Part shown: positions 5,226 to 8,646 of the stretch, one piece after another
Layout of the letters: each line of letters begins with the position of its first letter
Position numbering within the stretch: the first letter of the stretch is position 1
DNA from: an uncultured bacterium
Lineage (GTDB): Bacteria; Actinomycetota; Coriobacteriia; Coriobacteriales; Coriobacteriaceae
Reading direction: 5' to 3'
Assembly: GCA_905215945.1 (NCBI GenBank)
Contig: CAJMRZ010000045.1
Location: 1-8,646, forward strand
Length of the DNA stretch: 8,646 nt
Made by a program: the position numbers and the translations under genes
Notes under the pieces: model-generated
Databases searched by the model: none
What the model saw: only the letters and a program-made list of their open reading frames with translations
What the model was told of the DNA's origin: nothing

Positions 5226-6599
5226 ATGGACATAACCATCTCCCTTATCACTACCCTCGTTTTAACCCTCATCAACGGCTACTTCTCCATGTCCGAGATG
5301 GCGCTCACCACGGCCAAGCGCGCCGTGCTGGAGCACGAGGCCGAGGAGGGCGATAAGCGCGCCGAGCGCGCCATTAAGCTGGCCGCCGATTCCGACGAGC
5401 TGCTCGCCACCATCCAGGTCGCCATCACGCTCGTGGGCTTCGCCTCGTCCGCCGTCGCCTCGACGAGCCTGTCCGACCCACTTGCCACGTGGCTCATGAG
5501 CTTTGGCATCGCGCCGCTCTCCGCCATTGCGCGCGGCCTGGCGCCGGTCATCATCACCGTCGCCGTCGCCTTCGTGTCCATCGTGATTGGCGAGCTTGTG
5601 CCCAAGCGCATCGGCCTGGCCAACGCCGAAGGCGTGTCCAAGCAGGTCGTGGGACCGTTGTCGTTTTTCCAAAAGATCGCCCGTCCGCTCGTGTGGCTGA
5701 CCGGCGCTTGCTCCGATGGCCTGGCCCGCATTCTGCGCATCAAGAGCGCCGACGACCGCCAAAACGTCTCGGAGGAAGAGATCAAGTACATGGTCTCGGA
5801 GCAGGACGACCTGCTCGACGAGGAAAAGCGCATGATCCACGAGATCTTCGACCTGGGCGACACCGTTGCCCGCGAGGTCATGGTGCCGCGCGTGGACACC
5901 ACCATGTGTGAGGACGACGAGACGGTCGCCGACGTGCTATCCACCATGCGCCAGACCGGCTTTAGCCGCATCCCCGTCTATCACGAGGATCCCGATAACG
6001 TCGCCGGCATCGCGCACATCAAGGACCTGATCCAGCCTTCGCTCGACGGCAAGGGCGACCAGCCCATCGCCGACTTTTTGCGCGACGCCACCTTTGTGCC
6101 CGACACCAAGGACATCCTGCCGCTGCTGTCCGAGATGCAGACCTCGCACGACCAGATCGTGGTGGTCGTGGACGAGTACGGCGGCACGGCCGGCATCATC
6201 ACCATCGAGGACATCGTCGAGGAGATCGTGGGCGAGATCGAGGACGAGTTCGACCCCGACAACAAGTACCTCACGCGCCTTTCGCGCCGCGAGTGGCTCG
6301 TCGATGGGCGTTTTTCGTGCGATGACGCGATTGAGCTTGGTTGGCCGCTCGAGGAAAGCGATGATTATGAGACCATCGCCGGCTGGATTTTGGAGCTTTG
6401 CGACTCGGTGCCCGACATCGGAGAGGTGTTTGAGGTTGCGGGGTACAAGTTTAAGGTGCAGTCGATGCGTGGCCAGCGCATCTCGCTCATTCGCGTGATC
6501 GCTCCGGCCGAAACCGATAAGAAGGATTCCGAGTCCTCGGCAGATAAGCCGGCGGCGTCGGACGCGGGTTCTGCGGACCCGCACGACGGCGACGAGTAG
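5226..6599 (+). CDS. CNNM/CorC-type membrane protein (DUF21, two CBS, CorC_HlyC)
   Basis: Protein of 457 residues, of normal length and domain order. The DUF21/CNNM transmembrane domain covers about 1-180, with the hallmark NGYFSMSEMAL (17-27) and GELVPKRIGL (122-131). Paired CBS domains follow at about 216-275 (MVPR at 219-222) and 285-340 (VVVDEYGGTAGIITIEDI). A CorC_HlyC domain spans about 350-427, and the acidic Ser/Asp/Ala-rich tail covers 428-457. Relatives are divalent-cation (Mg2+/Co2+) transporters or their regulators, with CBS domains that bind nucleotide; the annotation hemolysin is historical. The only in-frame start is ATG 5226; the nearest GGAGG (5206-5210) is 15 nt away, unusually far. 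A weak promoter (TTGCCG at 5161, TACCCT at 5185) may precede it. The next gene follows after 24 bp, indicating an operon. The substrate is not proven by the sequence. Confidence 0.92.
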   Translation: MDITISLITTLVLTLINGYFSMSEMALTTAKRAVLEHEAEEGDKRAERAIKLAADSDELLATIQVAITLVGFASSAVASTSLSDPLATWLMSFGIAPLSAIARGLAPVIITVAVAFVSIVIGELVPKRIGLANAEGVSKQVVGPLSFFQKIARPLVWLTGACSDGLARILRIKSADDRQNVSEEEIKYMVSEQDDLLDEEKRMIHEIFDLGDTVAREVMVPRVDTTMCEDDETVADVLSTMRQTGFSRIPVYHEDPDNVAGIAHIKDLIQPSLDGKGDQPIADFLRDATFVPDTKDILPLLSEMQTSHDQIVVVVDEYGGTAGIITIEDIVEEIVGEIEDEFDPDNKYLTRLSRREWLVDGRFSCDDAIELGWPLEESDDYETIAGWILELCDSVPDIGEVFEVAGYKFKVQSMRGQRISLIRVIAPAETDKKDSESSADKPAASDAGSADPHDGDE

Positions 6600-6623
6600 G
6601 GCAAGGAAGAGTAGGGGAGAGTT

Positions 6624-7469
6624 ATGGCAGGCCTGTTCAACATCCTTAAGGTCACCGTCAGCGAGGACAAGATCTGCGCGCACGTGCTGGTGAACCCCGG
6701 CATGCCGCTCATGACCTCGGAGGACATCGAGGCCACGGCGCGCGTGTATTACCTGGTGCCCGCGATTGCCAAGCATCTGTGCCTGGGCGATTCCGGTCGC
6801 GAATTCCAGGACTGCATGGGCCAGACCGAGCTTTGCCATCTGCTGGAGCACGTGACAGTCGAGCTCATGAACGAGACCGGGCTTGCCGGCAGCATTTCGT
6901 GCGGCCGCACTCGCGTGAGCGAGCACGACGAGCGCGTCTTTGAGGTCGAGCTTTCGTGTCCAGATGATGCGCTGGCCATTGGCGCGCTGTCTTCCGCCAC
7001 CTTTATGATGGACTGGGCTTATCTACACGCCGACCAGCCCACTCCCGATGTGGACGGTACGGTCGCGGGCCTGCGCAACCTGGTGCTGGGCATGCGTGCC
7101 GAGGCCGAGGGCAAAGATCCGCACGAGGCCGTCGCTGCCGCGAATGGCGAGGGCGAGGCCGGGGACGCGACCGAGGACGAGGCGCCTGCCGAGGCTGCCG
7201 CCGAGCCTGTCGACGAGGCACCTGCCGAGGAGACCGTCGAGCCCGAGCCCGCGGAGCCCCAGGGCGTCCCGAGCTTTGACGACGAGCCGCAGGAGGTAAT
7301 CGATACCGAGGGCGCGACCGCCGAGAGCCACGAGGCCCCCGCTGCCGTCTACGGTGGCGCGGCGACGGTTCCGGCAGGACCCGCACACGAAGGTACGCTT
7401 CCGCTCGTTGATGGCGCCGGTGAGGACCCGGCCGCCACGGTGGCCATGCCTGCCATGCCGCAGGAGTAG
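6624..7469 (+). CDS. Stand-alone cyanophycin-synthetase N-domain-like protein with acidic tail
   Basis: Protein of 281 residues, usually left as hypothetical. Residues about 1-135 line up by eye with the N-terminal domain of cyanophycin synthetase CphA: VP46-x4-H51-x-C53, then HLLEHVTVEL (72-81, HxxEHxxxE), a Gly-rich turn, GRTR (94-97) and the FEVEL strand (106-110). The ATP-grasp and Mur-ligase-like parts of CphA are absent. In some CphA1 enzymes this N domain has a metal-type hydrolytic site that cuts cyanophycin to make primers, so hydrolase or polymer-binding activity is a hypothesis here. Residues 160-281 are an Ala/Glu/Pro/Asp-rich tail, probably disordered, containing a 12-residue DEAPAE repeat. 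No signal peptide or membrane helix: cytoplasmic. GGGGAG sits 5 nt before ATG 6624. It lies 24 bp after the CNNM gene, probably in one operon. Domain homology is fairly sure; function is not. Confidence 0.82.
   Translation: MAGLFNILKVTVSEDKICAHVLVNPGMPLMTSEDIEATARVYYLVPAIAKHLCLGDSGREFQDCMGQTELCHLLEHVTVELMNETGLAGSISCGRTRVSEHDERVFEVELSCPDDALAIGALSSATFMMDWAYLHADQPTPDVDGTVAGLRNLVLGMRAEAEGKDPHEAVAAANGEGEAGDATEDEAPAEAAAEPVDEAPAEETVEPEPAEPQGVPSFDDEPQEVIDTEGATAESHEAPAAVYGGAATVPAGPAHEGTLPLVDGAGEDPAATVAMPAMPQE
7176..7247 (+). repeat. Two-copy 36-bp tandem repeat in the acidic tail
   Basis: Units 7176-7211 and 7212-7247 both begin GACGAGGC-CCTGCCGAG (one difference in 18 bases) and diverge in the second half. 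They encode two 12-residue units starting DEAPAE and lie in the low-complexity tail, so copy number may vary between strains. Confidence 0.6.
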
Positions 7470-7548
7470 GCTCACCCGCTTATCACCATCATGTACCTGC
7501 GCCTTTACCGTACGCAGATGAGCAAGACGGCAAGCGCTGTGCTGCGGG

Positions 7549-7554
7549 TATAAT
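7549..7554 (+). promoter_or_regulatory. Consensus -10 of the ytxH promoter
   Basis: TATAAT in the 136-bp gap before the YtxH gene. No convincing -35 is found at 16-18 bp (a partial GAC at 7526-7528 only), so the promoter may need an activator or another sigma factor. The leader of about 45 nt holds a small GGGC...GCCC dyad just before the Shine-Dalgarno. No terminator for the upstream gene is seen in this gap. Confidence 0.55.
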
Positions 7555-7605
7555 GGACAGCATTCAAACGGTGGGCGCCGAGGTGCCCGCAGGAGAGGAA
7601 TGAAC

Positions 7606-7995
7606 ATGGGTAAGACTTTCAACTTTATCTCGGGTGCGCTCTTCGGTGCCGCCGCCGGCGCCATCATCGGCGTTGCCCTGGCTCCGCGCTCGGGCGCCGA
7701 GACCCGCGCCATGGCTGCCGATATCGCCAACGACGCCTGGGATAACATGCGCGACACCTACGAGCACGGTGCCGAGGAGGCCCGCGCTGCGGTCAACGAT
7801 TTTGGCCCGATGGTCGACGCCAAGACCGATGACCTGCGTGCCAAGGTTGACCTTGCCCGCGAGCGCATGGACCAGCTGCGCGAGCAGCTCAACGACGCCA
7901 TCTCGGGCGGTAACGTGACGCCCGCCGCCGATGTCGTGGTCGAGAACGCCGTCGAGGCCGACGCTGAGGCCGCGGAGCCTTCGACCGAGGCATAA
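7606..7995 (+). CDS. YtxH-family single-pass envelope protein
   Basis: Small protein of 129 residues. An N-terminal hydrophobic segment (about 6-26) rich in small residues (GALFGAAAGAIIG) is followed directly by LAPRSGAETR (25-34), the hallmark of YtxH proteins. Then come charged amphipathic helices (35-100, likely coiled coil) and an Ala/Glu/Val-rich acidic tail (108-129). YtxH (GsiB-like general-stress group in Bacillus) has no settled biochemical role; it probably sits in the membrane with the helices in the cytoplasm. Start is either ATG 7600 or ATG 7606: AGGAG at 7591-7595 is 4 nt from the first and 10 nt from the second, so I prefer 7606. TATAAT lies upstream at 7549. The stop TAA overlaps the next ATG by one base, indicating translational coupling. 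Confidence 0.85.
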   Translation: MGKTFNFISGALFGAAAGAIIGVALAPRSGAETRAMAADIANDAWDNMRDTYEHGAEEARAAVNDFGPMVDAKTDDLRAKVDLARERMDQLREQLNDAISGGNVTPAADVVVENAVEADAEAAEPSTEA

Positions 7996-8646
7996 TGCGC
8001 GCCGGGGATTTTGTCGGCGCCAAGATCTATCGCAAGCCTACCGAGGATAAGCGCACTAAAAAGGACGGCACGCCGCGCAGCCCTAAAAAGCTCGGCAAGA
8101 TTCACTTTCCGGTCTTTACCCCGGGCGGTACGCGCGTGGTGGGCTTTATGGTTCGCCAGTCCGATATCGCGGGTATGATCGAGCGCCCCGACCGCTTTGT
8201 GGCGCTCGATGCCATTGGCGTCTACGAGGGCGCCATCGCAGTTGACGACGTCAAGGGCACCTACGATGCCGCTGCGGCCAAGCGCCTCGACATCAACCTG
8301 GACGATTGCATTATCTGGGTTGGCATGGACGTGCGCACGGAGTCGGGCGATGTCGTGGGCTATTGCTCGGATGTGGAGTTCAAGCCGCGTTCGGGCATCG
8401 TGCAGACGTTCTACGTGACCGCCGGCACTGCCTCGAGTGTGCTGGTGGGCGACACGCAGATGCCGCCGACGATGCTGCGCGGCTATGCGGACGGCGCGAT
8501 GATCGTTTCGGACGAGGTCAAGTCGCTCGGGTATTCGGGCGGCGCTGCCGCAAAGGCTGCCGAAGCAAGTGTCGTGGTGGGCGACAAGGTCAAGAAGGGC
8601 GCCAAAGTGCTCGATGACAAGGGTTCGGTCGCCGTGGACAAGGGCA
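7995..8646 (+). CDS. Tandem PRC-barrel domain protein (3' end cut by window)
   Basis: The frame opens at ATG 7995, overlapping the ytxH stop as TAATG, with GAGG 4 nt upstream, and stays open to the window end: 217 complete codons. Residues 1-85 hold a PRC-barrel-like unit (GDFVGAKIY at 4-12, LGKIHFPVF at 33-41, RVVGFMVR at 47-54). Residues 105-175 hold a clearer second unit (VGMDVRTESGDVVGYCSDVEF, then SGIVQTFYVTAG and a hydrophobic strand near 166-172). From about 180 on it is Ala/Lys/Asp-rich. PRC-barrel domains are small beta-barrels found in RimM, photosynthetic reaction centres and many stress or envelope proteins of unknown role. Coupling to ytxH suggests the two act together at the membrane. 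No signal peptide. Domain call is good; function is unknown. Confidence 0.8.
   Translation, partial: MRAGDFVGAKIYRKPTEDKRTKKDGTPRSPKKLGKIHFPVFTPGGTRVVGFMVRQSDIAGMIERPDRFVALDAIGVYEGAIAVDDVKGTYDAAAAKRLDINLDDCIIWVGMDVRTESGDVVGYCSDVEFKPRSGIVQTFYVTAGTASSVLVGDTQMPPTMLRGYADGAMIVSDEVKSLGYSGGAAAKAAEASVVVGDKVKKGAKVLDDKGSVAVDKG

Noticed and set aside
6564..6582. GCGGGT/ACCCGC hairpin near the end of the CNNM gene
   Set aside because: Short stem within coding sequence, no U tract, and the operon continues; likely chance in GC-rich DNA.
5937..6926. Minus-strand open frame (329 codons) across the CNNM and CphA-N-like genes
   Set aside because: It spans two well-supported plus-strand genes and their ribosome-binding site; no domain is seen.
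7497..7517. CTGCG/CGCAG dyad as terminator of the CphA-N-like gene
   Set aside because: Five-bp stem, 11-nt loop and no T tract.

Overview
The window is GC-rich, has dense gene packing, strong Shine-Dalgarno sites and sigma-70-like promoters. Protein sequences and codon choice look like a gut actinobacterium of the class Coriobacteriia, most like Collinsella. That placement is an impression from protein style and composition; no search was run. No rRNA, tRNA, CRISPR array, transposase or phage gene was seen. Average housekeeping and envelope genes dominate, with one unusual small protein and one unusual intergenic element.

Layout. (1) 1-1716, plus: 3' part of a large two-module FtsX/MacB-type ABC transporter permease, cut by the window start. 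(2) 1826-3031, plus: a cytoplasmic DUF362 protein carrying two [4Fe-4S] ferredoxin motifs, with its own promoter. (3) 3023-3282: a convergent intergenic region with two stacked terminator hairpins, then a 132-bp imperfect palindrome (3114-3245) that looks like a mobile or repeated palindromic unit. (4) 3283-4248, minus: a membrane-anchored alpha/beta hydrolase with a complete catalytic triad. (5) 4249-4434: a divergent promoter region with a good sigma-70 promoter for the hydrolase, two matching 14-bp operator-like palindromes, and a promoter plus palindrome for the rightward gene. (6) 4435-5118, plus: a hemolysin III/TrhA (PAQR) seven-helix membrane protein. (7) 5226-6599, plus: a CNNM/CorC-type (DUF21-CBS-CBS-CorC_HlyC) membrane protein, followed after 24 bp by (8) 6624-7469, plus: a protein whose first ~135 residues match the N-terminal domain of cyanophycin synthetase, including an HxxEHxxxE motif, but with no ATP-grasp or Mur-ligase part; its C-terminal half is an acidic low-complexity tail. 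(9) 7606-7995, plus: a YtxH-family single-pass envelope protein, overlapping by one base (10) 7995-8646, plus: a tandem PRC-barrel protein that runs off the window end.

Functional themes are envelope and ion or metal homeostasis (FtsX permease, TrhA, CNNM, YtxH, PRC-barrel) and redox (DUF362 ferredoxin). Items most worth a second look are the stand-alone cyanophycin-synthetase N-domain protein, the 132-bp palindromic element, and the paired operator-like sites in front of the hydrolase.
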